DNA of 35,607 nt from Comamonas denitrificans (GCF_017368815.1 NZ_JAFNME010000026.1:1-35607), one strand, 5' to 3'. Positions 7,902-17,568 are shown, counted from the first letter of the stretch. Numbers and translations are program-made. Notes: generated by a model not told the origin, from the sequence alone.

Positions 7902-8273
7902 TCAAAGCAAGGCCAGCACCTTCTCTGGCGGGCGGCACAGGGCCGCGCCCTTCGGCGTGACCACGATGGGGCGGTTGAGCAGGCGCGGGTGCTGGGCCAC
8001 CAGGGCAAAAATTTGCGCATCACTCATGGCCGGGTTGTCGATGCCCAGGGTTTGGTACTGCGCCTCTTTGTTGCGCAGCAGCTCGCGCACGGGTTGGCCA
8101 ATGTGCGCCACCAGCTCGGCCAGCTCGGGGGCGGTCAGCGGCGTGGCCAGGTAATCAATCACGAGGGGCTCAATGCCGCGCTCGCGCAGCAATTGCAAAG
8201 CGCCGCGCGAGTTGCTGCAGGCAGGGTTGTGAAAGATGGTGACCATGGTGGCGGGGGGAGAGGCACTGTTCAT
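7902..8273 (-). CDS. arsC: ArsC-family arsenate reductase (glutaredoxin-linked type)
   Basis: This is a 123-residue thioredoxin-fold protein of the ArsC/Spx family. The N-terminal strand and active loop IFHNPACSNSRGALQLL carries the single catalytic cysteine (Cys19) of glutaredoxin-coupled arsenate reductases. The later segment RPIVVTPKGAALCRPPEKVL is also typical, including the Arg-Pro-Ile cis-proline region. A second in-frame ATG at 8246 would give 114 residues with the cysteine at position 10, closer to the family average. Neither start has a clear ribosome site. There is no arsR, arsB or acr3 gene nearby, so this may be a stand-alone reductase or a YffB-like protein of unknown substrate rather than part of an arsenic operon. 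Confidence 0.8.
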   Translation of the reverse strand: MNSASPPATMVTIFHNPACSNSRGALQLLRERGIEPLVIDYLATPLTAPELAELVAHIGQPVRELLRNKEAQYQTLGIDNPAMSDAQIFALVAQHPRLLNRPIVVTPKGAALCRPPEKVLALL

Positions 8274-8282
8274 AGGGCGGCA

Positions 8283-8311
8283 AGTGTAGGCAGAGGGAAA
8301 AATTCTTTCAG
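8283..8311 (-). promoter_or_regulatory. Possible sigma-70 promoter of arsC
   Basis: On the minus strand a -35-like CTGAAA (8306-8311) and a -10-like TACACT (8283-8288) are 17 bp apart. Transcription would begin close to the ATG at 8273, giving a very short or absent leader, or a ~27-nt leader if the ATG at 8246 is used. The match is by eye only. Confidence 0.35.
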
Positions 8312-8354
8312 TGCAGGGTATTTTGTGTGCATGATCGGCGATATCTCCATTGCC

Positions 8355-8401
8355 AAAAAACGCTGCTTGAAATCACATTCTGCGATGTCAAAGCGTTTTT
8401 T
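8355..8401. promoter_or_regulatory. Nested palindrome upstream of the LysR gene
   Basis: Outer arms AAAAAACGCT (8355-8364) and AGCGTTTTTT (8392-8401) match perfectly. They enclose a second imperfect inverted repeat, TTGAAATCA (8367-8375) and CGATGTCAA (8383-8391). The centre lies about 68 bp before the lysR start, where LysR-type regulators usually bind to control themselves and a divergent gene. It could be an operator or an RNA hairpin in the leader. Confidence 0.4.
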
Positions 8402-8445
8402 ATTGAATTTTTTCCTTCATACTTCGCAATTCAAGAGGACTTGCC

Positions 8446-9396
8446 ATGAAAAACTCCGAACGCAGCTTCGCTCGCCGCATTGATTTGACCTCACTGCAAC
8501 TGTTTGTTGCCGTGTGCGAGCTGGGCAGCATTGGCCGCGCCGCCGAGCGCGAATACATCGCCGCCTCGGCGGTGAGCAAGCGCCTGTCCGATTTAGAAGC
8601 CGCCGTCGATACCGCCCTGCTCTACCGCCACAGCCGGGGCGTGACGCTGACCCCTGCGGGCGAGAGCCTGCTGCACCATGCCCGCAACGTGCTCTATGGG
8701 CTGGAGCGCATGCAAGGCGAGCTGTCCGAATACTCCGACGGCGTGCGCGGCCACGTGCGCATGCACGCCACCATTTCCTCCATCGTGCAGTTTTTGCCGG
8801 AAGACCTGGGCAGCTTTGCCCGGGAGCACAGCCAGATCAAGATTGACCTGCAAGAGCACCTGTCGGCCGACGTGCTGCAAGCCGTGCATGAAGGCACGGC
8901 CGACATCGGCATCTGCAACATGGGCCAGGCCAACCCCAACGGCCTGCAAACCCGCCCCTACCGCACCGACCACCTGGTGCTGGTGGCCCCCGAAGACCAC
9001 CCGCTGACCGAGCGCAGCGCCATCGCTTTCGAAGAAGTGCTGGACTGGGACGTGGTCGGCCTGCACGGCGGCAGCTCCATCAGCCTGGCCATGCGCGGCG
9101 CGGCCACCCGCAGCGGCACGGCCCTGCGCCAGCGCATTCAGGTCACCAGCCTGGATGCCATGTGCCGCATGATCGACAACGGCCTGGGCGTGGGCCTGAT
9201 CCCGCACCGCGCCTTTGAGCTGATGCAAGGCGTGGGCCGCCTGCGCAGCGTGCCGCTGACCGATGCCTGGGCGCAGCGCACCTTAAGCCTGGTCGCCCGC
9301 GACTTTGACGCGCTGCCGGTGACATCGCGTTTGCTGGTGGAACACCTCGGCAAAGGCTGGGAGCCAGCCTCTTCCAACGCCAGCAACGCTCCCTAG
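8446..9396 (+). CDS. LysR-family transcriptional regulator next to leuC
   Basis: This is a 316-residue LysR-type regulator. A winged helix-turn-helix occupies residues ~12-71 ([20 protein letters not shown], with the recognition helix in [13 protein letters not shown]). A linker helix (~72-95) and a two-lobe periplasmic-binding-like effector domain (~100-305) follow. The ATG at 8446 has a good site (AAGAGGAC) 7-8 bp upstream. A strong terminator separates it from leuC on the same strand. Its position directly before leuC suggests it could control leucine genes, but LysR regulators most often act on a divergent gene, which here would be arsC. The effector is unknown. Confidence 0.87.
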   Translation: MKNSERSFARRIDLTSLQLFVAVCELGSIGRAAEREYIAASAVSKRLSDLEAAVDTALLYRHSRGVTLTPAGESLLHHARNVLYGLERMQGELSEYSDGVRGHVRMHATISSIVQFLPEDLGSFAREHSQIKIDLQEHLSADVLQAVHEGTADIGICNMGQANPNGLQTRPYRTDHLVLVAPEDHPLTERSAIAFEEVLDWDVVGLHGGSSISLAMRGAATRSGTALRQRIQVTSLDAMCRMIDNGLGVGLIPHRAFELMQGVGRLRSVPLTDAWAQRTLSLVARDFDALPVTSRLLVEHLGKGWEPASSNASNAP

Positions 9397-9408
9397 AATC
9401 CCCCACAC

Positions 9409-9442
9409 AGCCTGCCAGCTTGACGGCTGGCAGGCTTTTTTT
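9409..9442 (+). terminator. Intrinsic terminator or attenuator between lysR and leuC
   Basis: The perfect 11-bp stem AGCCTGCCAGC (9409-9419) / GCTGGCAGGCT (9426-9436) has a 6-nt loop and a run of seven or eight T (to 9442). It ends the lysR transcript. The leuC start codon is only 25 nt further on, and a -10-like TAGAAT (9394-9399) lies just before the hairpin, so it may instead sit in the leuC leader. Confidence 0.85.
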
Positions 9443-9467
9443 ATCCCAACCCAGAGAGTTAGCCAAC

Positions 9468-10889
9468 ATGGGACGCACCCTGTACGACAAGATTTTTGAT
9501 GAGCACGTCATCCACACCGAGGAAGACGGCACCTCTATTCTCTACATCGATCGCCACCTGGTACACGAGGTAACCAGCCCCCAGGCGTTTGAAGGACTGC
9601 GTCTGGCCAAGCGCAAACTCTGGCGCCAAAGCTCGGTGGTGGCCACCGCCGACCACAACACCCCCACCACCGGCTGGGAGCAGGGCTACGACGGCATTGC
9701 CGACCCCATCAGCAAAGAGCAAATCACCACGCTCAACAGCAACATTGCCGAATTTGGTGCCGCCGCCTTCTTCCCCTTTATGGACAAGGGCCAGGGCATC
9801 GTCCACGTCATGGGCCCCGAGCAAGGGGCCACCCTGCCGGGCATGACCGTGGTCTGCGGTGACAGCCATACCAGCACCCACGGCGCGTTTGGCGCTTTGG
9901 CGCACGGCATTGGCACCAGCGAGGTCGAGCACGTCATGGCCACGCAAACGCTGCTGGCCAAAAAAGCCAAGAACATGCTGGTCAAAGTGGAGGGCAGCGT
10001 CGCCCCCGGCATCACCGCCAAAGACATCGTGCTGGCCATCATCGGCAAGATCGGCACCGCAGGCGGCACCGGCTACACCATTGAATTTGCCGGGCAGGCC
10101 ATCCGCGACCTGTCTATCGAAGGACGCATGACGGTGTGCAACATGGCCATTGAAGCCGGTGCCCGCGCCGGCCTGGTGGCCGTGGACGACAAAACCATCC
10201 AATACGTCAAAGGCCGCCCCCTGGCCCCCACCGGGGTGGAATGGGAACAAGCCGTGGCCTACTGGCGCACCCTGCACTCCGACGACGATGCGCAGTGGGA
10301 TGCCATCGTCACCCTGCAAGCGGCCGACATCGTGCCGCAAGTGACCTGGGGCACCAGCCCGGAGATGGTCGCCGGGGCCGACACCCACGTGCCCGATCCA
10401 GAAAAAGAAAAAGATGCCAACAAACGCGCCGCCATGGAGCGGGCGCTGACCTATATGGGCTTGGAGCCAGGCAAGCCAATTACCGATATCTGCATCGACA
10501 AAGTCTTTATCGGCAGCTGCACCAACAGCCGCATCGAAGACCTGCGCGCCGCAGCCGCCGTGGTGCAAAAAATGGGCCAAAAAGTGGCCAACAACGTCAA
10601 ACTGGCCATGGTGGTGCCCGGCTCGGGCCTGGTCAAAGCCCAGGCCGAAAGCGAAGGCCTGCACACCATTTTTAAAGCCGCCGGTTTTGAATGGCGCGAA
10701 CCGGGCTGCAGCATGTGCCTGGCGATGAATGCCGACCGGTTGGAGCCGGGCGAGCGCTGCGCCTCCACGTCCAACCGTAACTTTGAAGGCCGCCAAGGCG
10801 CTGGTGGCCGCACCCACCTGGTCAGCCCCGCCATGGCGGCGGCCGCGGCCATCACCGGCCACTTTGTGGACATTCGCCAATTTGCTTAA
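9468..10889 (+). CDS. leuC: 3-isopropylmalate dehydratase, large subunit
   Basis: This is the large subunit of isopropylmalate isomerase, which with LeuD converts 2-isopropylmalate to 3-isopropylmalate in leucine synthesis. It has 473 residues (E. coli 466). The three cysteines that bind the [4Fe-4S] cluster are visible: Cys351 in [10 protein letters not shown], and Cys414 and Cys417 in GCSMCLAMN. The substrate-side motif [20 protein letters not shown] is at ~130-149. The start is the ATG at 9468 ([13 protein letters not shown]); an upstream in-frame ATG at 9420 lies inside the terminator hairpin and is rejected. The ribosome site (AGAGAG) is modest. The entericidin gene and leuD follow closely, so the three genes are likely one transcript. 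Confidence 0.96.
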   Translation: MGRTLYDKIFDEHVIHTEEDGTSILYIDRHLVHEVTSPQAFEGLRLAKRKLWRQSSVVATADHNTPTTGWEQGYDGIADPISKEQITTLNSNIAEFGAAAFFPFMDKGQGIVHVMGPEQGATLPGMTVVCGDSHTSTHGAFGALAHGIGTSEVEHVMATQTLLAKKAKNMLVKVEGSVAPGITAKDIVLAIIGKIGTAGGTGYTIEFAGQAIRDLSIEGRMTVCNMAIEAGARAGLVAVDDKTIQYVKGRPLAPTGVEWEQAVAYWRTLHSDDDAQWDAIVTLQAADIVPQVTWGTSPEMVAGADTHVPDPEKEKDANKRAAMERALTYMGLEPGKPITDICIDKVFIGSCTNSRIEDLRAAAAVVQKMGQKVANNVKLAMVVPGSGLVKAQAESEGLHTIFKAAGFEWREPGCSMCLAMNADRLEPGERCASTSNRNFEGRQGAGGRTHLVSPAMAAAAAITGHFVDIRQFA

Positions 10890-10927
10890 ACCCTGTTTTT
10901 TCTCTCTCTTTTTCTAGGAGCACGGTC

Positions 10928-11092
10928 ATGCAGAAATTCTTTACCCCCATCGCACTGGCAGCCTTGGTCTTGGCCCTGAGCGGCTGCGGCAACACCTGGT
11001 ACGGCGTGAAAGAAGACACCAAACGCGCCGGCCAGGCCACGGGCCAAGGCATTGAAAAAGCCGGAGAAAAAATTCAAGAAATCGCCAAATAA
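10928..11092 (+). CDS. Entericidin A/B-family lipoprotein
   Basis: This is a 54-residue lipoprotein too short for most ORF cut-offs. It has a charged start (MQKF), a hydrophobic core and a lipobox LSGC with Cys20, so it should be lipid-anchored. The mature part ([20 protein letters not shown]...) is the small, Lys/Gly-rich amphipathic tail typical of the entericidin family, which in E. coli includes the toxin-antidote-like EcnA/EcnB pair. AGGAG lies 9 bp before the ATG. It sits 38 bp after leuC and 4 bp before leuD, so it is co-transcribed with leucine genes. No antidote partner is adjacent. Its first 12 bases (ATGCAGAAATTC) are identical to those of leuD. Confidence 0.88.
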   Translation: MQKFFTPIALAALVLALSGCGNTWYGVKEDTKRAGQATGQGIEKAGEKIQEIAK

Positions 11093-11096
11093 CACC

Positions 11097-11756
11097 ATGC
11101 AGAAATTCACCATCCACCAGGGCCTGGTCGCGCCCATGGACCGCGAAAACGTCGATACCGACGCGATCATCCCAAAGCAATTTCTCAAATCGATCAAGAA
11201 AACCGGCTTTGGCCCCAACCTGTTCGACGAATGGCGCTACCTCGATCAACCCGGCCAGCCCGGCGTGCCCGAGTCCGAGCGCAAGCCCAACCCCGACTTC
11301 GTGCTCAACCAGTCACGCTACCAAGGCGCATCGGTGCTGCTGGCGCGCAAAAACTTTGGCTGCGGATCAAGCCGCGAACACGCCCCCTGGGCGTTGGAGC
11401 AGTACGGCTTTCGCTGCGTGATCGCGCCCAGCTTTGCCGACATCTTTTTCAACAACTGCTTTAAAAACGGCATGCTGCCCATCGTGCTGCCGGAGGCCAC
11501 GGTCGATCTGCTGTTCAACGAAGTGTTTGCCTTCCCCGGCTACCAGCTCACCATCGACCTGCAGCGCCAGGTCATCGTGCGCCCCCAGGGCGAGGAAATC
11601 CCCTTTGAAGTCAATGCCTTCCGCCGCGACTGCCTGCTCGGCGGGCTGGACGACATCGGCCTGACCCTGCGCCACAAAGACAAAATCGCCGCCTTTGAAG
11701 CCCAGCGCCTGGCCAGCAAACCCTGGCTGGCCCACAGTTTGGTGGGTGCCAAGTAA
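11097..11756 (+). CDS. leuD: 3-isopropylmalate dehydratase, small subunit
   Basis: This is the 219-residue small subunit of isopropylmalate isomerase, the partner of LeuC. The swivelling-domain motifs are clear: [14 protein letters not shown] near residues 17-30, [13 protein letters not shown] in the middle, and [20 protein letters not shown]. Length is normal (E. coli 201). The start is the ATG at 11097, 4 bp after the entericidin stop; a TTG at 11052 in the same frame lies inside the entericidin gene and is rejected. No strong ribosome site is seen, so translation is probably coupled to the lipoprotein gene. Confidence 0.95.
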   Translation: MQKFTIHQGLVAPMDRENVDTDAIIPKQFLKSIKKTGFGPNLFDEWRYLDQPGQPGVPESERKPNPDFVLNQSRYQGASVLLARKNFGCGSSREHAPWALEQYGFRCVIAPSFADIFFNNCFKNGMLPIVLPEATVDLLFNEVFAFPGYQLTIDLQRQVIVRPQGEEIPFEVNAFRRDCLLGGLDDIGLTLRHKDKIAAFEAQRLASKPWLAHSLVGAK

Positions 11757-11765
11757 TTAAAAACC

Positions 11766-11846
11766 AAAGCTATTCCCGCTGACCAATAGCCATTTTTTAA
11801 TGGCTATTGTTGTAAATACCTTATGAATCAAGCGGAAACAGCTATC
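11766..11846. repeat. Nested-hairpin intergenic repeat, copy B
   Basis: This 81-bp element fills most of the leuD-leuB gap. The outer arms are AGCTATTCCCGCT (from 11768) and, on the other strand from the right end, AGCTGTTTCCGCTT. The inner hairpin is perfect: CAATAGCCATT (11784-11794), loop TTTT, AATGGCTATTG (11799-11809). It has no terminal T run and leaves the leuB ribosome site intact. Confidence 0.7.
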
Positions 11847-11870
11847 ACTATTGCAAAAAAAGGAAACACC

Positions 11871-12944
11871 ATGACCCAGAAAATCGCCATCCTGCCCGGC
11901 GACGGCATCGGCCCGGAAATCATTGCCGAAGCCGTCAAAGTCTTGCACGCCTTGAACCTGGATTTGCAGCTGGAAACCGCCCCCGTCGGCGGCGCAGGCT
12001 ATGAGGCCGCTGGCCACCCCCTGCCCCCCGCTACGCTGAAACTGGCGCAAGAATCCGACGCCATCCTGTTCGGTGCCGTGGGCGACTGGAAATACGACAC
12101 CCTGGAACGCGCCCTGCGCCCTGAGCAAGCCATCCTGGGCCTGCGCAAAGCCCTGGGCCTGTTCGCCAACTTTCGCCCCGCCATCTGCTACGAGCAGCTG
12201 GTCAATGCCTCCAGCCTGAAGCCCGAACTGGTCTCGGGCCTGGACATCCTCATCATCCGCGAGCTGACCGGCGATATCTACTTTGGCCAGCCGCGGGGCC
12301 GGCGCACCGCCGAAGACGGGCATTTCCCCGGTGCCGAAGAAGCCTTTGACACCATGCGCTACAGCCGCCCCGAGATCGAGCGCATCGCCCACGTTGCCTT
12401 CCAAGCCGCACAAAAACGCAGCAAGCGCGTCACCAGCGTCGATAAGGCCAACGTGCTGGAAACCTTCCAGCTGTGGAAGGACGTGATGACCGAGGTGGGC
12501 CAGCAATACCCCGATGTGCAGCTCGATCACATGTACGTGGACAACGCCGCCATGCAACTGGTGCGCGCGCCCAAGCGCTTTGACGTGGTGGTCACCGGCA
12601 ATATGTTTGGCGACATCCTGTCGGACGAAGCCTCCATGCTCACCGGCTCGATTGGCATGCTGCCCTCGGCCAGCCTGAACGACAAAAAACAAGGCCTGTA
12701 CGAGCCCAGCCACGGCAGCGCCCCCGACATCGCCGGCCAAGGCATCGCCAACCCGCTGGCCACCATCCTATCGGCCGCCATGATGCTGCGCTTTAGCCTG
12801 GGCCACGAAGCCGCTGCCCAGCGCATCGAAGCGGCCGTGCAAAAAGTGCTGGCCCAGGGCCTGCGCACCGCCGACATCTACAGCGAAGGCACCACCAAAG
12901 TAAGCACCGCCCAAATGGGCGATGCCGTGGTGGCGGCGCTGTAA
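11871..12944 (+). CDS. leuB: 3-isopropylmalate dehydrogenase
   Basis: This 357-residue NAD-dependent enzyme oxidises and decarboxylates 3-isopropylmalate in leucine synthesis. Family motifs are present: [14 protein letters not shown] at the N-terminus, the substrate arginine region [22 protein letters not shown], the catalytic [29 protein letters not shown], and the adenine-binding [14 protein letters not shown]. The start is the ATG at 11871 with an AAAGGAA site; a longer frame from 11823 lies in the repeat. It is the third leucine enzyme of the cluster. leuA is not in the window. Confidence 0.96.
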   Translation: MTQKIAILPGDGIGPEIIAEAVKVLHALNLDLQLETAPVGGAGYEAAGHPLPPATLKLAQESDAILFGAVGDWKYDTLERALRPEQAILGLRKALGLFANFRPAICYEQLVNASSLKPELVSGLDILIIRELTGDIYFGQPRGRRTAEDGHFPGAEEAFDTMRYSRPEIERIAHVAFQAAQKRSKRVTSVDKANVLETFQLWKDVMTEVGQQYPDVQLDHMYVDNAAMQLVRAPKRFDVVVTGNMFGDILSDEASMLTGSIGMLPSASLNDKKQGLYEPSHGSAPDIAGQGIANPLATILSAAMMLRFSLGHEAAAQRIEAAVQKVLAQGLRTADIYSEGTTKVSTAQMGDAVVAAL

Positions 12945-12963
12945 TTGCGCCATCTTTTACGCT

Positions 12964-13003
12964 AAAAGCGCCGCTCTGCGTCACTGGAGCGGCGCTTTTT
13001 TTA
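12964..13003 (+). terminator. Intrinsic terminator after leuB
   Basis: A GC-rich stem AGCGCCGCTC (12967-12976) pairs with GAGCGGCGCT (12987-12996), followed by a run of T. The A run before the stem (12964-12967) extends the pairing. It ends the leu transcript 20 bp after the leuB stop. Confidence 0.9.
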
Positions 13004-13124
13004 TCGCCTCCATCTCCTGCTATGGTCGCGCAGTGGTAACGGGCTTGTCTTCACGCTCCACACCCAGGGCTTGCGCCCCAGTTCCATCCACAACATCCAC
13101 ACCCTAAACACCACAGGAGAAAAC

Positions 13125-14966
13125 ATGAACGCTTTAAGCGATATGAAAGTGGGCACCAAGCTCATTGCCGGGTTTTTGGCCGTCGCAGTGATTGGCGCCA
13201 TCATCGGTGTGCTGGGCATCCTCAAAACCAGCGAACTCAGCGATCTGGCCTCTTTGATGTACGAGCGCGAGATGGTGGGTGCGCAGCACGTTTCGGCGGC
13301 CAATATAGACATGGTTGAGGCCACGCGCTCGGTGCGCAGTGCCATGCTGGCGCCCACCGAGCAAGAGCGCACGCGCCACCTGAACGATATGCAGCAGCGC
13401 CTGGACCGCTCCAAGGCAGGGCTGGCAGCCGCAGCGCCCTACTTCTCCACGTCCACGGGCCAATCCAAGCTGACCGACACCATCCAGGCTTTGGAGGCGT
13501 ATGAGGTGATCGCCAAAGAGATGGCCACCAAACTGCCCAACGACCCTTTGCCTGAGATGGGCAGTGCCACGCAGCATTTGTTCAGCGCAGGGGCTCCGGC
13601 AGTCAACAAAGCCAGCGCCCAGATGGCGCAGCTGGTGGAGCGCAGAAGCGCCAGCGCCAAGAATTTGAGCGAAGAGACCAATGCCATTTACGCCAACATT
13701 CGCACCCTGATGATCGTGCTGACCCTGGGTGGCGTGCTGGCGGGCGTGGCCCTGGGGGTGCTGATTACGCGCAGCCTGACCCGCCAGTTGGGCGGTGAGC
13801 CCGGCGATGTGGCCAACGCGGCCAATGCGATTGCCTCGGGCGATCTGAGCACGCACATCGACACCCAACAGGCCAAACCCGGTAGCGTGGTGCATGCCAT
13901 GCACGAGATGCAGGCGGCGCTGCGCCGCATTGTCAGCACCGTGCGCGAGAGCAGCGACAGCATTGCCACCGGTGCGCAGCAAATCGCTACGGGCAACAGC
14001 GACCTGTCGCAGCGCACCGAAACCCAAGCCAGCAATCTGGAAGAAACCGCCGCCTCGATGGAAGAAATCTCCAGCACCGTGCAAACCAGCGCCGACACGG
14101 CCCGCCAGGCCACACAGCTGGCCGCCAGCGCCAGCCAAGCGGCCACGCAAGGTGGCGAGGTGATGCAGCAGGTGGTGCAGACCATGGAGCAGATCAACGC
14201 CGCTTCGCGCAAGATTTCCGACATCATCGGCGTGATTGATGGCATTGCGTTTCAGACCAATATCTTGGCGCTGAACGCTGCCGTGGAGGCAGCACGTGCC
14301 GGTGAGCAAGGCCGGGGCTTTGCCGTGGTGGCCGCCGAGGTGCGCAGCCTGGCCGGACGCAGTGCCGAGGCAGCCAAAGAAATCAAAACCCTGATTGGCA
14401 ACAGCGTGGAAACCGTGGACGCGGGCAGCCGTTTGGTGGATACCGCCGGCAGCACCATGCAGCACATCGTGCAAGAAGTGCAGCGCGTGACCGACCTGAT
14501 CCGCGAGATCAGCGCTTCCACCAGCGAGCAAACCGTGGGCATTGGCCAGGTGGGCGAGGCCGTGGCCCAACTCGACCAGATGACGCAGCAAAACGCGGCG
14601 CTGGTGGAAGAGTCTGCCGCCGCTGCCTCCAGCCTGAACCAGCAAGCCCAACAACTGGTAGAGGCCGTGGCCGTGTTCCAACTGGGCCGCCATGAAAATG
14701 CCATGCGCCGCCCCAGCACCACCGCGCAACCGCCAGCGCGGTCTGTGTCCAGCCCCGCGCCCAGCCCAAGCCCTGTGGCCAACGTCACCAACACCACCGC
14801 ACCGCAATTGGGCCAACGCAGTAGCACCGCCGCTGCCAAGCCTGCCGCTAAGCCTGCTGCCACAGCCGCCAAGTCACCCGCAGCGCCCCGGTCAGCACCC
14901 GCCCCAGCAGCACGCATTGCAGCACCCACCGGTCACCAGGCCAATGACGATTGGGAAACTTTCTAA
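13125..14966 (+). CDS. Methyl-accepting chemotaxis protein with DWETF tether
   Basis: This 613-residue inner-membrane chemoreceptor has TM1 at residues ~12-33, a periplasmic domain of ~155 residues of the four-helix-bundle type, TM2 at ~193-215, a HAMP linker (~216-270), and a long coiled-coil signalling domain whose hairpin tip is [20 protein letters not shown] (373-392) followed by [16 protein letters not shown] Pro/Ala-rich flexible tail of about 85 residues ends in DWETF. That matches the NWETF-type pentapeptide which in E. coli Tar/Tsr recruits the methyltransferase CheR and the methylesterase CheB. The start is the ATG at 13125, with AGGAGA upstream. The ligand is unknown. No che genes are nearby, so it is an orphan receptor gene. 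Confidence 0.92.
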   Translation: MNALSDMKVGTKLIAGFLAVAVIGAIIGVLGILKTSELSDLASLMYEREMVGAQHVSAANIDMVEATRSVRSAMLAPTEQERTRHLNDMQQRLDRSKAGLAAAAPYFSTSTGQSKLTDTIQALEAYEVIAKEMATKLPNDPLPEMGSATQHLFSAGAPAVNKASAQMAQLVERRSASAKNLSEETNAIYANIRTLMIVLTLGGVLAGVALGVLITRSLTRQLGGEPGDVANAANAIASGDLSTHIDTQQAKPGSVVHAMHEMQAALRRIVSTVRESSDSIATGAQQIATGNSDLSQRTETQASNLEETAASMEEISSTVQTSADTARQATQLAASASQAATQGGEVMQQVVQTMEQINAASRKISDIIGVIDGIAFQTNILALNAAVEAARAGEQGRGFAVVAAEVRSLAGRSAEAAKEIKTLIGNSVETVDAGSRLVDTAGSTMQHIVQEVQRVTDLIREISASTSEQTVGIGQVGEAVAQLDQMTQQNAALVEESAAAASSLNQQAQQLVEAVAVFQLGRHENAMRRPSTTAQPPARSVSSPAPSPSPVANVTNTTAPQLGQRSSTAAAKPAAKPAATAAKSPAAPRSAPAPAARIAAPTGHQANDDWETF

Positions 14967-15003
14967 ACGTCTAAAGCAGGGGCTGCTCCGGCCCCTAGCG
15001 CCC

Positions 15004-15555
15004 CTAGCGCCCCATCAAATTGAACTGCACATTGGCCAGCACCATCAGCAGCACCTGCAGCGCGATCAATGCCACCAAGGGCGATAAATCGACATTGCCC
15101 ACCAGCGGAATGATGCGCCGCAGTGGGCGCAGCACCGGCTCGGACAGCCGCGCCAAAATGGGGGCCACGGGGGCGTGCGGTTGCACCCAGGACAATATGG
15201 CGTGGATGAGCAAAATGCCGATCAACCCGGTCAAGACCATGCGCAGCAGGCCAAACAGCGCCAGCAACGGGATCAGTACCGGGCTGGCTGCGCCCCCCAA
15301 AACTGCCCACAAAACCAAATAGTGCAGCAGCTGCACCAGCACCGCGCCCAGCAGGCAGGACAGATCAATCTTGCCACTGGGGCGAATCACCCGGCGCAGC
15401 GGCAGCACCAGCCAATCCGACAAGGCAAACACCAGTTGCCCCACAGGGTTGCCAAAGGGCACGCGCAGCAGCTGCATGTACAGGCGCAGCAGGCACGCGC
15501 CGGCGACCAGGCCGCTGGCCACCTCCAATAAAAAAGCAAAAATTTGGCCGAACAT
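15004..15555 (-). CDS. YggT-family membrane protein
   Basis: This 183-residue inner-membrane protein has two YggT repeats, each a hydrophobic segment followed by a conserved P-x-x-P-L-R-R-x-I-P type motif (LVLPLRRVIRPSGKIDLSCL near 49-68 and EPVLRPLRRIIPLVGNVDLS in the second half). YggT proteins occur near proC, yggS or pilT in many bacteria; here the gene is apart from yggS. A role in osmotic tolerance or cell division has been proposed for the family but is not well established. The start is the ATG at 15555 with GAGG upstream. It is convergent with the chemoreceptor gene; a weak AGGGGC/GCCCCT stem (14978-14996) without a T run lies between them, and a 9-bp tandem repeat overlaps the stop. 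Confidence 0.88.
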   Translation of the reverse strand: MFGQIFAFLLEVASGLVAGACLLRLYMQLLRVPFGNPVGQLVFALSDWLVLPLRRVIRPSGKIDLSCLLGAVLVQLLHYLVLWAVLGGAASPVLIPLLALFGLLRMVLTGLIGILLIHAILSWVQPHAPVAPILARLSEPVLRPLRRIIPLVGNVDLSPLVALIALQVLLMVLANVQFNLMGR

Positions 15556-15573
15556 TCCAACCTCAATGAGACG

Positions 15574-15653
15574 ATAGCTATTGCCGCTTTAATTTAAACA
15601 AGTTCAAGGTTTTTATTGCTTAAAATCGTTTAACAATCAGCGGTACAAGCTAT
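15574..15653. repeat. Nested-hairpin intergenic repeat, copy C
   Basis: This 80-bp element lies between the divergent genes yggT and lysS. The left arm is ATAGCTATTGCCGCTTTAAT (15574-15593). The right arm read on the other strand is ATAGCTTGTACCGCTGATT. The inner pairing is TTTAAAC/GTTTAA with a longer, less perfect loop than in the other copies. Because it sits between two starts, it cannot simply be a terminator. Confidence 0.6.
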
Positions 15654-15776
15654 TTTAAAAATAGTAACCCTGTGCTGGACTGCCAACACAGCAGTGCGTT
15701 CATGGCGATAAGCCCTGGCAAATCCAGCTTGGGCGCAAGATTAAGCCATGCAAGCCAACAGCGGGCGCAAAAAAAT

Positions 15777-15782
15777 TAGAAT
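15777..15782 (+). promoter_or_regulatory. Possible -10 box of lysS
   Basis: TAGAAT lies 61 bp before the lysS start and is enclosed by the inverted repeat GCGGGCG (15761-15767) / CGCCCGC (15783-15789). No convincing -35 box is found at 17 bp. Confidence 0.35.
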
Positions 15783-15843
15783 CGCCCGCTTTGGCTCGTT
15801 TTTTTCCTGTTCACCCTTGGCCCCGCGCGGCCCTTTTGCTCCC

Positions 15844-17394
15844 ATGTCTGACACCACTGATTTGCCGCTGGCCGATGCGGCTGCCGCCCCCCAAGATGAA
15901 AACAAACTCATTGCCGAGCGCCGTGAGAAACTTAAAACCATCCGTGAGCAGGCCCAGGCCCAGGGCGTTGCCGCCTTCCCCAACGACTTCAAACCCCAGC
16001 ACCGCGCCGCCGCCCTGGCCGCGCAGTACAACGCGCTGGACACCGAAGCGCTGCAGGCCAGCCCCGTCACCGTCAGCGTGGGCGGGCGCATGATGCTCAA
16101 GCGTGTTATGGGCAAGGCCAGCTTTGCCACGGTGCAAGATGCCACCGGGCGCATCCAGCTGTACATCGCCCGCGATACCGTGGGCGAGGCGGTGTACGAC
16201 GACTTTAAAAAGTGGGATTTGGGCGACATCATCGGTGCCGAGGGCACGCTGATGAAGACCAAGACGGGCGAGCTGTCGATCAAGGCCACCAAAATTCGCC
16301 TGCTGACCAAGAGCCTGCGCCCCATGCCCGACAAGTTCCACGGCATGGCCGATCTGGAGCAAAAGGTGCGCCAGCGCTACGTCGATCTGATGATGAACGA
16401 GGATGCCCGCGCCCGCTTCGTGGCCCGCAGCAAGGCGGTGGCCGGCATTCGCGACTTTATGGTGCAGCACGGCTTTTTAGAGGTCGAAACGCCCATGCTG
16501 CACCCCATCCCCGGTGGGGCCAATGCCAAGCCGTTTGTCACGCACCACAATGCGCTGGACCAAGAGATGTATTTGCGCATTGCCCCGGAGCTGTACTTGA
16601 AGCGCCTGGTGGTGGGTGGCTTTGAGCGGGTATTCGAGATCAACCGCAACTTCCGCAACGAAGGCATCAGCGTGCGCCACAACCCCGAGTTCACGATGAT
16701 GGAGTTCTACGCGGCGTGGTGGAATTACCGCGATTTGATGGACTTTACCGAGCAGCTCATCCGCGATGCGGCCATGAAGGCCGTGGGCACCCTGGACTGC
16801 ACCTATGCCGGCAAGCCGGTGGACTTGGCCGCACCGTTTGAGCGCCTGAGCATTCCGCAGGCCATCGTGAAATACACCGATGCCGGCGAGAACGTGACCA
16901 ACCGCGACTGGCTGACCAACGCCTTGCGCAAGCTGGGCATGAACGAGGGCAAAGACAAGCTGTCCACGCGCAGCCTGGCGAGCCTGCAGGTGCTGTACTT
17001 TGAAGAGGTGGTGGAAGAGAAGCTGTGGAACCCCACCTTCATCATGGAGCACCCCACCGAAATCAGCCCACTGGCGCGCGCCAATGATGAGCGCCCGGAA
17101 GTGACCGAGCGCTTTGAGCTGTACATCACCGGGCGCGAGTTTGGCAATGGTTTCTCGGAGCTGAACGATGCCGAAGACCAGGCGGCCCGCTTCAACGCCC
17201 AGGTCGAGGCCAAGGACAGCGGCGACGACGAAGCCATGTACTTTGACCACGACTTTGTGCGCGCGCTGGAATACGGCCTGCCACCCACCGGCGGCTGCGG
17301 CATTGGCATTGACCGCCTGATGATGCTGCTGACCGACAGCGCCAGCATCCGCGATGTGATCTTGTTCCCCGCCCTGCGCCGCGAACAGCCGTAA
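15844..17394 (+). CDS. lysS: Lysyl-tRNA synthetase (class II)
   Basis: This 516-residue class II aminoacyl-tRNA synthetase charges tRNA-Lys. It has an N-terminal OB-fold anticodon-binding domain (residues ~70-180; [19 protein letters not shown]) followed by the catalytic domain. Motif 2 reads [20 protein letters not shown] and motif 3 reads [21 protein letters not shown]. coli LysS has 505 residues. The start is placed at the ATG at 15844 (MSDTTDLPL); an in-frame ATG at 15748 lies upstream of the likely promoter. No Shine-Dalgarno sequence is visible. A 160-bp MITE lies between the stop and the likely terminator at 17600. Confidence 0.95.
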   Translation: MSDTTDLPLADAAAAPQDENKLIAERREKLKTIREQAQAQGVAAFPNDFKPQHRAAALAAQYNALDTEALQASPVTVSVGGRMMLKRVMGKASFATVQDATGRIQLYIARDTVGEAVYDDFKKWDLGDIIGAEGTLMKTKTGELSIKATKIRLLTKSLRPMPDKFHGMADLEQKVRQRYVDLMMNEDARARFVARSKAVAGIRDFMVQHGFLEVETPMLHPIPGGANAKPFVTHHNALDQEMYLRIAPELYLKRLVVGGFERVFEINRNFRNEGISVRHNPEFTMMEFYAAWWNYRDLMDFTEQLIRDAAMKAVGTLDCTYAGKPVDLAAPFERLSIPQAIVKYTDAGENVTNRDWLTNALRKLGMNEGKDKLSTRSLASLQVLYFEEVVEEKLWNPTFIMEHPTEISPLARANDERPEVTERFELYITGREFGNGFSELNDAEDQAARFNAQVEAKDSGDDEAMYFDHDFVRALEYGLPPTGGCGIGIDRLMMLLTDSASIRDVILFPALRREQP

Positions 17395-17402
17395 AAATCG
17401 GC

Positions 17403-17568
17403 TTAGAACGTGTTCATGATCTCGAATGAAGGTGTGGGGGATGCGGTTCGGGATGGGTTGCGAGGCGCAAACCACAACAATAGCTTGGCTATTGCGAGGA
17501 TTTGCAACGACGCAGACCGCCCGAAGCCGCGCCCGCACACCCATGAGGAGATCGTGAACACGTTCTTA
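17403..17568 (+). mobile_element. 160-bp MITE, copy 1, with TTA target duplication
   Basis: The element spans 17406-17565 (160 bp) and is bracketed by direct repeats TTA (17403-17405 and 17566-17568). The terminal inverted repeats are GAACGTGTTCATGATCTC and, at the right end on the other strand, GAACGTGTTCACGATCTC (17 of 18 match). It carries an internal CAATAGC/GCTATTG hairpin and no transposase. A 3-bp TNA duplication suggests mobilisation by an IS5-family (IS1031-like) transposase. The second copy at 18302 is inverted and 155/160 identical by my count. Confidence 0.85.

Noticed and set aside
9459-10880. 473-codon minus-strand frame opposite leuC
   Set aside because: Shadow of leuC: His/Gly/Ala-rich product and no ribosome site.
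13134-14816. 560-codon minus-strand frame opposite the chemoreceptor
   Set aside because: The chemoreceptor has full domain structure and a good ribosome site; the reverse frame has none.
14991-15012. Short tandem repeat of GCCCCTAGC
   Set aside because: Only two and a half units; likely slippage at the yggT stop with no wider meaning.
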